Shown here piece after piece: positions 49,653 through 59,760 of a stretch of DNA of 64,000 nt (its first letter is position 1; each line of letters starts with the position of its first letter). The position numbers and the translations under genes are program-made. Below the pieces are notes generated by a model. It had not been told where the DNA came from. It saw nothing but the letters and a program-made list of their open reading frames with translations, and did no database searches. The stretch comes from Entonaema liquescens. Its lineage: Eukaryota; Ascomycota; Sordariomycetes; Xylariales; Xylariaceae. Location of the stretch: positions 2,057,501-2,121,500 of the forward strand of contig CADCSX010000005.1 of the NCBI GenBank assembly GCA_902805475.1. The letters run 5' to 3'.

Positions 49653-50145
49653 CGTGTATGCTGGCTAAGATTGTAGAGTGCTGGACGGATTAAGTGATGG
49701 AAATAAGAGCTGTGACCATGCCACCTGACTTGAATTTTATAGGTCTTGTCAGAATTCTAGATGTCTCATCTAGAACAAAGAGCTTATTCAGGATATTTAG
49801 CGACATGCTTCCACAGCCAGGTTTAGAGTTCCTTGCAGAACAGCAAGGTTACTTCTATGCTATCTCAAGACGCGTCTACTAACTTCCTATGCCCTAGTAC
49901 TGCTCATTCGTTGGATGCTATCATACCCCGGCGGCAGTTACGTGGGCCGCCATATAGGTCTCCCCGTACCAAGCTTGTTGGATCTATCTCATATTCACTT
50001 AACCACCTAGTTTAAGGTCATAAACCCAGTGTCAGAATCGTGCTCTATAAGTTCACGTAGAGGTATTGGCTGCTATAGTTCCACATATCATATGACGGCT
50101 AGAAGGCTCTTATCCTTTGTGGTAATGTAGAAGATATTGACTCAC
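49653..50145. other. Intergenic left of the MITE
   Basis: Short motif-free frames only. Confidence 0.6.
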
Positions 50146-50463
50146 TTATTAGTGCTGTCTACACAAGTTCGACGTAGCACCCCTAAGGGGGTGCTGCGCA
50201 TTGATTAAGGAAACGGGCAGTAATTAGGGATAACATACCAAACTTTAAATACTAATAAGAAGTTATTCCAACCCTTACTAATTCTGGAAAAGGAAAAAAA
50301 ATAATAAAAATTTATGAAATATTATAAAATACATCAAAATACGTGGGAAACACGCTTATTCGGAAATATTTCGGTTAAATCCCGAATCTTGCCCGTTTCC
50401 TTAATCAATGCGCAGCACCCCCTTAGGGGTGCTACGTCGAACTTGTGTAGACAGCACTAATAA
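50146..50463. mobile_element. MITE-like element, 318 bp with perfect 74-bp terminal inverted repeats
   Basis: The segment 50146-50219 (starts TTATTAGTGCTGTCTACAC) is the exact reverse complement of 50390-50463; I matched all 74 positions. Each arm holds a smaller hairpin (AGCACCCC, loop TAAG, GGGGTGCT; left copy 50176-50195). The 170-base interior is A+T-rich with no open frame. This is the layout of a non-autonomous DNA transposon. A TA lies just inside each end (TTAT-TA-GTG and CAC-TA-ATAA), compatible with a TA-duplicating Tc1/mariner element whose core starts GTGCTGTC, but the exact ends and target duplication are not certain. Perfect arms imply recent insertion. No transposase is present in the window. 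Confidence 0.9.
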
Positions 50464-50654
50464 TCTATAACGTGACGTATATTATCGCTACAAACATAGT
50501 CCTGTCCTGTGTTGAAAGGTTGTATGCGATATTATACTTAGCCTACTCTTTAAAGTTGGTATATTGAATTGCCATCTGTAGCTCGCTCATAGCAAGACTT
50601 TGCCGTGATAGAAATCTTGCACACTGCCAAATAACGTGTGTTTGAAATGTAGTT

Positions 50655-51221
50655 ATGCCGTTACAGTTTGCCCGTCGTAACAAGGACAAACGCATAAGGG
50701 CGACAACTATATTAAAGACTCCAGCTACCGTTCAATATCACCAAAATCCCCTAGACACCTATCACTCAGCTCACTTCTATTCGAACTCCAATATTACACT
50801 ACGACCACAGACTATGGCACGCCCACCAGTAACGCCCGGACGACGTTCTTGTGTCCCGCCTTCAATGAGCCGGGCCGCCGACGATCGTTACAGTGGTGGA
50901 AGTGGATTAGTGAGATCAGAATCAACTGTTGATCTCATAGCCACTGCCACTCAATCGGCCTTTAAAGCTTCGGGGGGGTCGCATGACACCGCCGACTCGA
51001 AACTTAGCCAAGAAGAGTGGAATGAGCCCCCGTCGACACCAGTAAAACGAAGGGTTGCTCTTGCAGAATTGTCCCTTACGCGAAATGCTCTCCAGGGTGG
51101 CGAGAATTCTGTGGATCAAGATACTCCGATAGTACGTAGTTCTGTGACACACGTGGAAGATGTCCAAGCGTCCGAGTCGTCAGACAAAGCGGACAAGAGC
51201 CAGGACCCGAAGCCTCAGTAG
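50655..51221 (+). CDS. Hypothetical low-complexity protein
   Basis: Single frame of 188 codons starting at 50655, or 135 codons from the in-frame Met at 50814 (MARPPVTPGRRS). It is Ser/Thr/Pro- and charge-rich with no fold predicted by eye. PPSTPVKRRVALAELSLTRN looks like a CDK-type phosphorylation site and short helix. The frame is long for this composition, which favours a real gene, but no family is recognised. It lies 191 bases from the MITE, whose insertion may alter its promoter. Confidence 0.42.
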   Translation: MPLQFARRNKDKRIRATTILKTPATVQYHQNPLDTYHSAHFYSNSNITLRPQTMARPPVTPGRRSCVPPSMSRAADDRYSGGSGLVRSESTVDLIATATQSAFKASGGSHDTADSKLSQEEWNEPPSTPVKRRVALAELSLTRNALQGGENSVDQDTPIVRSSVTHVEDVQASESSDKADKSQDPKPQ

Positions 51222-51484
51222 CCACTAGGTGTAACATCTTTAATCAATTTCATACAGAATGGAACAATTCATTGACAGGCTTTGGTTTCGTTGTATTTAG
51301 GGATGAATGCGTTATAAGAGTTCATTGGGGTAACTAACACGAAGATAATGAGATAGGAAGTGTGATGGTGCAAATGGAATAGGGTACTACTTCTAGACCA
51401 ATGGGATTTAATGCACGGACCAGATATGATGACAATTCCGTGACCAAAACCATATATACTGCAATATCGCCGATCGGCATTCAA
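51222..51484. other. Intergenic, upstream of the tRNA
   Basis: No feature other than the 5' flank of the tRNA-Arg gene. Confidence 0.6.
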
Positions 51485-51586
51485 GGCCGCTTGGCCCAAT
51501 GGTAAGGCGTCTGACTACGACCGAGTATGATTAAACATACTTGACAAGTTATCAGGAGATTCTGGGTTCGAGCCCCAGGGTGGTCA
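51485..51586 (+). tRNA. tRNA-Arg (anticodon ACG) with 30-base intron
   Basis: Cloverleaf reads cleanly. Acceptor arm GGCCGCT (51485-51491) pairs with GGTGGTC (51579-51585) using G-U pairs, discriminator A at 51586. D stem GCC/GGC encloses the A-box TGGCCCAATGG. Anticodon stem TCTGA (51510-51514) pairs with TCAGG (51552-51556), anticodon ACG at 51517-51519. The intron 51521-51550 begins one base 3' of the anticodon, the canonical nuclear position. T stem CTGGG/CCCAG encloses TTCGAGC. A TTTTT Pol III terminator follows at 51590-51594. A34 would be edited to inosine to read CGU, CGC and CGA codons. Confidence 0.97.
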
Positions 51587-51589
51587 TCA

Positions 51590-51594
51590 TTTTT
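51590..51594 (+). terminator. Pol III T-tract after tRNA-Arg
   Basis: Five T residues four bases beyond the tRNA end. Confidence 0.8.
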
Positions 51595-52629
51595 GCCCTT
51601 CCCGGCGAGGAATTGTGTGTGGAACAGCTCGCTTAGGACTTCACTAGTCTTTCGGCTCAGTCCTTCGGCTCGTTCCGATACTTTTTAACCATCCCATTTT
51701 GCGTTGATTATGTAACAACACCAATGCCACAATAAGAGGTCTATCATCTTATAAAAACCACAACGTCTACAGGTACCTGATCATAGGATCTATTATTGGA
51801 CTACGGGTGGTTGGATAAAACGGCCTCATCTAGTATGATCACTTGATCCATCATGTCTGTAAACATCCTGAAATGCTTCATAGGAAATGTAAGCTTGAAT
51901 ACGATACGTAGAGAGTTATTTGTTAATTATCCATGTACTTTGAGGATATTAGTGCCTTCCTTATTTTAGATACCTAAATATATAGAGTGAAGTTTACTTG
52001 GCGGGAAGAGATCGTCCTTCTTAAGGGCCTAAACCGAATTTGTTCATGTATACTTAGCCTAAGATTGTGAGGTTTCTTACAGGGAGAAGAGGAATATCAT
52101 GAGCGCTTTACATCATGAACATGGCGGAGCAGAGTGTCCATCTTGTTCTGCTTACCTGTGCTTACATGTCTCTTGGGTGGTATCAAGTTCGTAGGAAGCC
52201 CTAAGTCTTAATTACCTAACAAGTAATCAGTAGGGCGGGTTTCCCATATGACGGGACTTACAATTATTGAGCACCCCTTTAACAGGAAGTAACAACCACC
52301 CACTTCCATTCCATTGGTTTATGCTGAAAATTATCATAAATTTGAATGAAGTTGTTCCTAGGACGATGAGTATAGAGTCTTGCTTAATAGTAAAGCATCT
52401 TTGAAGAATGAAAGAGCTTGGCTGGAATCCGATGTTAGTTATTAGATATTTTAGTTCTCTAACATGAGTGGTTATTTCCGGTCGCGTCAGCGTCAGCACA
52501 ACTCTATCATAACTCGTTCTAACATTTATCTGACGACTCAAATATGACCGAACAAAAATATACTATAGGTATCTATCATTATTATATTCACCGCTAGTCT
52601 TCGACTTGTCGAGTACTTTCATCATATAT
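51595..52629. other. Intergenic
   Basis: A+T-leaning DNA. The minus frame at 52227-52541 has no motif and is not supported. Confidence 0.55.
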
Positions 52630-53196
52630 ATGAGGTGGTCGAATCTAATTTGCAGTCATCCATCGACAACTACCTACTTACGTATTTCCACAAAACCATA
52701 TCCAAATATGCTCCAAAGGGCACAAACATTCCCTCTGAGTATTGACAAACCAGTGATTGGGGACAAAAATGAGACATGGACCACAGCTGAAGCGTGTCCC
52801 TTCGCCAAAATCGATCAGAAACGAGTGTGTTATCCGAACCTACAACCGTGGACACCGCGAGAGGGACAACGAAAACTGTCTAATGAGCTAGAAGATATAA
52901 TTAAAGAGTTAAGAGTAAGGGATGGTTTCCTAGGGTCTAAAGAAAGCTTACGGGATAAATGGTCTATAAAATTTGAGGCCACTACTAGACGGATGGAAGG
53001 GTCTGATACAGCTTCTGTGCCTACTATCATGGTAGTGGCTTGGGATGAAAATGAACGCAAATACGGCGTCGAGGATGAGCGGTTATGGACGGAGGCATGT
53101 AAGGACATCATTGAATTTCTGAGAAAAAGCGGTGCTGCTTACTTTGGAGTTGAGATTATTCATTGGGACAGGCTTGATTATCAAGTGGTAACTTGA
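52630..53196 (+). CDS. Hypothetical fungal protein
   Basis: Starts at the first ATG of the frame (52630; alternative 52708), giving 188 or 162 residues. The C-terminal half has sensible alternating composition: RDKWSIKFEATTRRMEGS, then VPTIMVVAWDENERKY, then WTEACKDIIEFLRKSGAAYFGVEI. This strand-helix-strand pattern resembles a conserved domain of uncharacterised fungal proteins with a 'PTILVV..WD' core, recalled only loosely. No signal peptide. It may be truncated at the N-terminus. Function unknown. Confidence 0.5.
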   Translation: MRWSNLICSHPSTTTYLRISTKPYPNMLQRAQTFPLSIDKPVIGDKNETWTTAEACPFAKIDQKRVCYPNLQPWTPREGQRKLSNELEDIIKELRVRDGFLGSKESLRDKWSIKFEATTRRMEGSDTASVPTIMVVAWDENERKYGVEDERLWTEACKDIIEFLRKSGAAYFGVEIIHWDRLDYQVVT

Positions 53197-53578
53197 GCTT
53201 ATTTACATCATTTTCTACCTAGGTAATATCCACGGAGATAGGAAGGGGATATCGGATTGGCATCGGGGTAGAGCGACGTCACACTTATACATCTAACACC
53301 AATACTTGAATCTATTTCATAATTTTCATACATTAACAACAGATGAACTATAATTGGTTGGTTATTACCTTCTGAAACTTTATGTCTACGGCGCGGGCCG
53401 AGAACTTAAAAGTTTAACACCTTAAGCCCGGACGCCGATTTCGGCACCAATTCGGCCATCAAATCCGGAGCTTACCTCGATTCGAATTTGAAAAAACTAG
53501 GACATCATTGGTCCTCTGAATAAAATTGCTTTTTTTTTTCTCCCTTTCTTTAGATTCCAATGTAGCCTAGTCCGTACG
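53197..53578. promoter_or_regulatory. Upstream region of the mitochondrial carrier gene
   Basis: 382 bases with a T-rich, then pyrimidine-rich stretch (TTTTTTTTTTCTCCCTTTCTTT near 53530-53551) just ahead of the start, a typical fungal core promoter. No TATA box or other gene seen. Confidence 0.5.
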
Positions 53579-54624
53579 ATGGCCGCCGACCTCAAGCAGA
53601 AGCCGGCGGAAACCAACAAAAACTACAAGGGTTTCGTAGCTGGCGTCTTCTCCGGAATCGCCAAGCTCTCGGGTGAGTTCCTCTTTACCCATAACGACCG
53701 AAAAAACGATACTAATATGATACCTATGATCTTCCAGTCGGCCACCCCTTCGACACGGTCAAAGTCCGCCTACAGACCACCGACTCGACGCGCTTCAGCG
53801 GGCCGCTGCAATGCGTGGTGCAGACGATCCGCAACGAGGGCGTGCGCGGGCTGTATAAAGGCGCCACGCCCCCGCTCGTCGGCTGGATGTTCATGGACTC
53901 GATCATGCTGGGGTCGCTGACCGTGTACCGCCGCCTGCTCGCCGAGCACGTCTTCCACCGCCACCTGACGCCGCACTCCCCCTCGAACGCCCGGCCCGAG
54001 ACTGAAGGCCCCATCGCCGCGACCTCGCACGCCGCGGCTCACCTGCCGTCCTACGGCCACGGGCTGGCGGGCGTCCTCGCGGGCTGCACGGTGAGCTTCA
54101 TCGCCGCGCCGGTCGAGCACGTCAAGGCGCGCCTGCAGATCCAGTACTCGGCGCGGAAGACCGAGCGGCTGTACTCGGGGCCCGTGGACTGCGTGCGCAA
54201 GATCTACGGGGCGCACGGGGTGCGGGGGATCTACAAGGGCTTGTTCTCGACGCTGCTGTTCCGCTCGTTTTTCTTCTTCTGGTGGGGGTCCTACGACATC
54301 TTCTCGCGCCTCCTGCGGGACCGGACGAACCTCAGCGCCCCGGCGATTAATTTCTGGGCCGGCGGGCTGAGCGCCCAGGTCTTCTGGATTACGAGCTATC
54401 CCAGCGACGTGGTTAAGCAGCGGGTTATGACAGATCCGATGGGTGGGAAGCTCAACGATGGGACGCCAAGGTTTAGGAATTGGATGCAAGCGGCACGGGC
54501 TGTGTATAGAGAGGGTGGTGCTAAAGGATATTGGCGAGGATTTCTACCCTGCTTTTTGAGAGCGTTTCCTGCCAATGCTATGGCCCTGGTTGCTTTCGAA
54601 GGTGTTATGAGAGCATTGCCATAA
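53579..54624 (+). CDS. Mitochondrial carrier family (SLC25) protein, YMC1/CRC1-like
   Basis: Inner-membrane solute carrier. Exon 1 is 53579-53672 and exon 2 is 53738-54624 (GTGAGT donor, TTCCAG acceptor), giving 326 residues. Three tandem repeats each carry the carrier signature P-x-D/E-x-x-K: GHPFDTVKVRLQ, AAPVEHVKARLQ and SYPSDVVKQRV, with GLYKG/GIYKG/GYWRG half-signatures. The FRAFPANAMALVAFEGV ending is typical of the carnitine/ornithine/YMC group; substrate is not decidable by eye. Most of exon 2 (about 53740-54400) is strikingly GC-rich, whereas the last 200 bases drop to the local average, an odd step inside one exon. Confidence 0.9.
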
Positions 54625-54849
54625 TATATGAAATACCATGCATTTACGAAGCTAGGTATGTAATCTAAAGGTTAATCAGGTACGCATAAATTAAAAATCA
54701 CATCAAGAAGAAGTCAAAGCCATTGTTGGTAACGGCGATTTTATTCCTGAGAATTCAAGTCTATGTATCATAGCATTGAAGTGCTTGTCCTACGTAAGAG
54801 TCCACGCACAATCGCCAATTTCCCCCATTTGTCATGATTACATGTCCAC

Positions 54850-55454
54850 TTAATCCTCATCCTCATCAGCCTCGTCGTTAACGACGTTGAAGAACTTGAG
54901 CTCGTAGACACCCTTGGAGGTGGAGACGACGCGGAGCCAGTCACGGAGCTGCATCTTCTTGAGGAACTTCTTGGTCCTAGGTTTTACAAGCGTTAGAAAT
55001 ATTGTATTTTGATAAGATATGGTGGATTAAGAACTCACAGGTACTTGAGGTATCTGCCGGAGAGCTCGTTGTGGGCAATGATCTCGATCTTGCCCTCGCC
55101 AGCCTGCTGGATAACGATGGTCTCGCCGAGGTTACCAGTGCGGCCGTCGACCTTGATCTTGTCCTGGAGGAACTTCTCAAAGGCAGCGGTGTCGAAGATC
55201 TTGTCGCTGGCGGGTTGCTGGGCGTTGATGACGAACTTGAGGCGCATTGTGAGTAATTGTTGTGCTTGATAACAGGATTGGGTGTAATAAAAGCGCTTAC
55301 CTTCTTTGTCGTCTTGGCCTGCTTGCCGGACTTCTTCTACATGATGAAAATTTGACCTTAGCCTACTGCTTCACGCCATGATCTCGCTGATTGCCAGAGA
55401 GACTGGGCCAACAGCAAAGCGGTGTCATGTGATACATACTGTTTGAGGAGCCAT
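54850..55454 (-). CDS. RPL22: 60S ribosomal protein L22 (eL22)
   Basis: Cytosolic large-subunit protein. Four exons are needed: 55454-55440 (MAPQT), 55336-55301 (KKSGKQAKTTKK), 55235-55039 and 54976-54850, giving 124 residues. The third acceptor is the AG of CTCAAG at 55236, because it gives KKFVINAQQPASDKIFD, the family sequence; the ATG seen just upstream (MRLKFVIN) is therefore intronic. Later motifs are FLQDKIKVDGRTGNLGETI, LSGRYLKYLTKKFLKK, LRDWLRVVSTSKGVYELKFF and the acidic tail DEADEDED. Several short introns near the 5' end are typical of ribosomal protein genes. Divergent from the aldehyde dehydrogenase gene. Confidence 0.95.
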
Positions 55455-56061
55455 TACTACTGAGTGTGAATATGAACGCAAAGAGGTCAAATCCTGCGTC
55501 TGTCGGTTGAGGTGATTGGGGATTGAATATTGCCGGCGAAGCGTTTGCGATGGATACTGAACAAAAAAAAGAAGGAAAAGTTCTCTGAATTTTGATACCA
55601 ACTTTTTGGTGTATCGAAAATTGGAGTGGGGCCGATAGGGCAAGCTAATCTGGTCTGTGCTTTGGAGTTCAAAGTCTTACATAATACATACATTAACTAC
55701 GATAACAGTGTCAATAACTTATCTGACGGTCTAACCCGGACCCCGCGCGTACCTAACCCGTGGCGTTGGCAAGCGTCGTCTGTACGGCATAACTATCCTC
55801 TTCCGAGGCTAGCGGCATCCAAACCAGAAAAGGGCAAGAGCCTCGGTCAATGTACCTAAAACAACCTTGATAGCTTTAATACCTAGCCTTTGTGTAACGG
55901 CAGGATAAGACATAGTTGGTTTATATGAATACAAAACCGCCAATCATAGAGATACCAACTTTCATATTTGTTATCTATTGCGTCAACTTGTTATTACAAC
56001 CTCCAAGAGAGTAAACCTTTCATATTTTCATGCGCATGCGTCTTCGATTTGAACCACTACC
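55455..56061. promoter_or_regulatory. Bidirectional promoter region, RPL22 / aldehyde dehydrogenase
   Basis: 607 bases between divergent starts. CTAACCCGGACCC and CCTAACCC words occur near 55731-55758, similar to Rap1/Tbf1-type ribosomal-gene elements, but this is only suggestive. Confidence 0.4.
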
Positions 56062-57729
56062 ATGACTTCTGATATCAAAATTCCCGCCTTTGAGGCAACT
56101 CCAATTGACAGCATCCCCAAGATTGCTGCTGCAGTTCGCCAGTCATATCAATCTCAGAAGACCAAAGATGTCGAATGGCGGCTTGTACAGCTCCGAAAGC
56201 TGTATTGGGGTATCACAGACTACAGCGAGAATTTTCAGGCCGCCTTGAAGAAGGACTTGAACAAATCGCCTCACGATGCTATCTTATCTGAGATTCACCA
56301 TTTGATTCAGGAGCTCAACTTATTCCTCAAAAAGCTGAAGGACTGGGTCAAGGACGATAAGGATATTGAGTATCCCTGGACCTTTCAAGCTATGAAACCA
56401 CGTATCAGAAAGGAGCCTCTAGGTGCTGTTCTAATCATCGGCCCTTATAACTTCCCCTTAATGCTTAATCTCGCTCCCCTTATTGGTGCCATTGCAGCTG
56501 GCTGTACCGCTGTGATCAAGCCTTCCGAGAGCGCCCCTGCGACAGCGATGGCAATGAAGGAGATGGTTGAGAAGTACCTCGACCCCGAGTCATTCGTCGT
56601 TGTTAATGGCACAATTCCAGAGAGCACCGCCCTGCTTAATGAGAAATGGGATAAGATTTTCTACACCGGTGGTGGAACCGTTGCGAAAATCATCGCAAAG
56701 AAGGCTGCAGAGACCCTCACGCCAGTTACTCTGGAGCTCGGTGGTCGAAACCCTTCATATATTTCCAAATCGACCAACTTACCACTGGCCGCAAGGCGTC
56801 TCATGTGGGGGAAAACACTCAATGCGGGCCAAGTTTGCTTATCGCAAAACTATGTGACTGTCCAGAAAGACGTAGTTGACGACTTTATCAAGCACCTCAA
56901 CGCGGCCTATAAGGAATTCTACCCCGACGGTGCTAAGGCGAGCTCAGAATATGCCCGCATCGTCAATGAGCAGCAATTCGACCGCATCAAGAAGATGCTC
57001 GACACCACCAACGGAAGGATTGTCTTGGGCGGAGAGACGGATAGGTCTGATCTTTACATATCCCCCACCGTTGTTCTTGTGGACTCCACCGATGACCCCA
57101 TGATGAAGGACGAATCTTTCGGTCCTATATGGTCCATCATTCCCTATGATACTGTCGACGATGCCATTAAGATTATGAATGAGGTTGACCCTAAGCCTCT
57201 GTCGCTTACTACCTTTGGATCTAAAGCTGAAAATGAAAAGAGTGAGTGGCTAGATCTTTATTATAAACCACAATTGTGCTAATCGTATCCGGCAGTCCTG
57301 AGTCACGTTACTTCCGGCGGTGCCACCATCAACGACGCCTGGATGCACGGCGCAATAGCCACGCTACCTTTTGGAGGCGTTGGTGAATCCGGCATGGGAT
57401 CGTACCACGGACGAGCTGGCTTCGAGTGCTTTACTCACCGGCGCACAATAGTCGAGGTACCGAATTGGATGGACAAGCTGCTACGCCCGCGGTATCCACC
57501 CTTCTCGGAGCCCGACTTTAAGCGGCACCTCTGGATGACTAGTGCCAAGCCTAACTTCGACCGCGACGGCAAGCCCCTTTCCGGTCCAGGCTACTGGCTC
57601 TGGCTTATCTTCGGCCTCGGAGGCCCCTCTGCCAAAGGTGCGTTACTAAGGTGGATTGTTCTCCTTACTTCGGCGTATGCCGTATTTTCCCGATACCGAC
57701 ATGGGCGTGGTCTTGAGTTTTGGAAGTGA
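56062..57729 (+). CDS. Fatty aldehyde dehydrogenase, Hfd1-like (ALDH3 family)
   Basis: Oxidises long-chain aldehydes to acids (sphingosine-1-phosphate breakdown and, in yeast, coenzyme Q precursor synthesis). Exons 56062-57241 and 57296-57729 flank a 54-base intron (GTGAGT, CTAAT branch), giving 537 residues. NAD-fold motif IIGPYNFPLMLNLAPL at about 125-140, KPSE, catalytic Glu225 in TLELGGRNP, nucleophile Cys259 in NAGQVCLSQ, and late PFGGVGESGMGSYHG are all present. A long C-terminal extension ends in a hydrophobic stretch (GALLRWIVLLTSAYAVF) then RYRHGRG, a tail anchor as in Hfd1, so it probably sits on mitochondria, ER or lipid droplets. Confidence 0.93.
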
Positions 57730-58362
57730 TATGTGACATCGGAGTTTACGATTCCTTTGATGTAAGAGGCGTCCGGATGTAAGAGATATCGCTTCCCACT
57801 CCCCTCGTTGTTGCTAGACATGTTTAGTTGGGATTAGCTAACCGGTAAATTTAGGTGATGCTCCGCGAGCCAACCTCTGATTTGCGCTGTGATATGTCGA
57901 ATCCAAGTATACCTATATATGTATGTGCGTGTAAGATAATTTGAAAGACGAGTCCGTCTCGAGTGTCGAGTTATATCGCGTTTTCTATTTATATGTTGGC
58001 GCCCCCGTTGAATTCGGGCTTGTGGTACTACCAAATAAAATCATCTCTACAAGGAGAAGCGAGGATTGAAAGGTTATAATTATAATGAAAATGGCCGAGG
58101 AGTCTTTGTGTGGATGGCATGAGGAACTTCATACCATTAGGTAGTCTAGTTATCTATATACACGTGGTATTTATATGTATGGCGCTAATTAATAGGAGAT
58201 ATACTATAGTATTGGATCTGTTATCGCCGTCTTGAGTACAGCTCGATGATATTTCACTCTTGAGACATATTATGTGTATAGGGGTGGCGGACTATCTGTC
58301 AAATGGGCCCTTCAATATCAAAGCATGCCAACGTGACAGATATGCACACGGCTAAATTCGGA
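57730..58362. other. Intergenic between convergent genes
   Basis: 3' flanks of the aldehyde dehydrogenase (+) and RRP4 (-) genes; A+T-rich, no feature supported. Confidence 0.6.
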
Positions 58363-59553
58363 TTAATTGGTCTTTTTATACTGATTTGCTAGCTTTGAAT
58401 CGTCACTACCGTCCCACGAGGGTATCAGCCAGCCTCTTCCCTCGTTCTCCCCAAGATACAGCGTCTCCTCGCTATCACCATCAGCCCTTGCCATCTCGAC
58501 TGCTTCATGGTAACCCGTAATCACCATTTCTTCGTCGACACGCAGGCCGTGCTCGATAAGGGCATTAATAACGCCCCTCACGCGCGCAATCTCCCGCATC
58601 GTACCAGGCGGTATCGCATCATTCTGGCTCGAGTACACATTCAATCCTACACTCTCCTCGATTCTCGTGATTCCCGGCCCCGTACCCTCGGCCGCCGCAC
58701 CTCGCCCTCAACATGCTTGCTCACCCAGATGTACCCGTTCACACCCAGCACCACATCGATCTTCTCGGCATCATCTGCCGCGGCCCCGCCACCGCCCGCC
58801 GCACGCCCGACATCCAGCACAAACGTCTGGCGCTTCGCGCGGACGACGCCCCCGCCACCGCCCGTGCCGCTCACCGCCATAAACACGCCGTTGCGCAGCT
58901 TGCCGAAGCGCAGGCTGCGCGTGTGCAGGACGGCGCCCCCGTCCGAGTACAGCTGCTGCACCTCGGCGACCAGCAGGTCGCCCTCGCTGAAGAACGTCCG
59001 GATCTGCAGCTCGTCCGTCTCCGTGCGCCGCCGCTGGATGCCCCCCGGCAGGTTCACCGCGCTGAGGGGTAGTTGCGCGAGCAGCGAGGCCCCGACGTCC
59101 ACGCGCCACCGCTTCGCTTGCACTTCCACGATGCGCCCGACGACCAGGTCTCCGATCTCAGGCGTGTAGCGCGCGCGGAGGGGCCGCACGGACAGCAGCT
59201 TGTTGGTCTTGGAGAGGGTGCCTGCTACGGAGGATATTATCGCGGGGGGGTCAGTCGTTGTGTATGTGCCGTGGCCGCTGAGGAGAGGGGGATGAATATT
59301 AGCTTTCTGGGAGACAGATAGGGGGTGTATGGGTCGGGATCAAGTACCGCATCCATTGGGGATCTTCTGTGATTACTTCGCCCGGGGTTACGATTGAGTC
59401 GTCGCCTGTTCGTCGAGCTCGCTTGGCTGGGCGCATCATGGAGATGTCGCCTTCTAAGTCGACACCACCTTCCGAATCGGACTCGGATTCGTAGGTTGCA
59501 TCTCGTTGGTTATGCACCGGCAGTAGCGCTGGTTGAAGAATCGTGATTGGCAT
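58363..59553 (-). CDS. RRP4: Exosome cap subunit RRP4 (EXOSC2), with apparent one-base frame break
   Basis: RNA-binding cap protein of the RNA exosome (S1 plus KH domains), normally essential. Exon 1 is 59553-59348 (MPITILQPALLPVHN; ends PQWM then R split). A 70-base intron follows and exon 2 starts at 59277 (GHGTYTTTDPPAIISSVAG). S1 region: VRPLRARYTPEIGDLVVGRIVEVQ, LPLSAVNLPGGIQRRRTETDELQIRTFFSEGD. KH region: VLGVNGYIWVSKHV. The conserved continuation GITRIEESVGLNVYSSQND is in another frame, one base displaced, with the switch between about 58676 and 58715. No usable intron fits there, so one base appears missing. With it restored the protein would be about 373 residues, normal for fungi. 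Sequencing error in GC-rich DNA, or real damage, are the two readings. Confidence 0.88.
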
Positions 59554-59760
59554 TTTCACGTGGGGTGAATATGTGACGGGTCCAAGGTTGACAATAGACA
59601 ATATGGTGTTTGTTGATTAAAGAGTGACGGAAACTTTTTTGTCTGGGTCTGGAGCTTAAGGACCCCTGTAATTCTCAGAGATGTATCCCATTGACCGCTG
59701 GACCAGGGTCCTAAAAATTGTCCACATGACCTTTGTAACATTAGACACCAATTTAGTAAT
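59554..59760. promoter_or_regulatory. RRP4 upstream region up to the A+T block
   Basis: Only about 200 bases of normal-composition DNA separate the RRP4 start from the A+T block, so its promoter is squeezed into this interval. No TATA box noted. Confidence 0.5.

Noticed and set aside
52227..52541. 104-codon minus-strand frame
   Set aside because: Random-looking residues and A+T-driven openness; no supporting signals.
53770..54489. 239-codon minus-strand frame opposite the mitochondrial carrier
   Set aside because: GC-rich shadow of carrier codons; Arg/Pro/His-rich without domain content.
55035..55247. Start of L22 at the Met in MRLKFVIN
   Set aside because: Splicing at the AG just after CTCAAG gives KKFVIN, the conserved L22 sequence, so this Met is intronic.
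58507..59169. 220-codon plus-strand frame over RRP4
   Set aside because: Pro/Arg/Ser-rich shadow of the RRP4 S1/KH coding strand.
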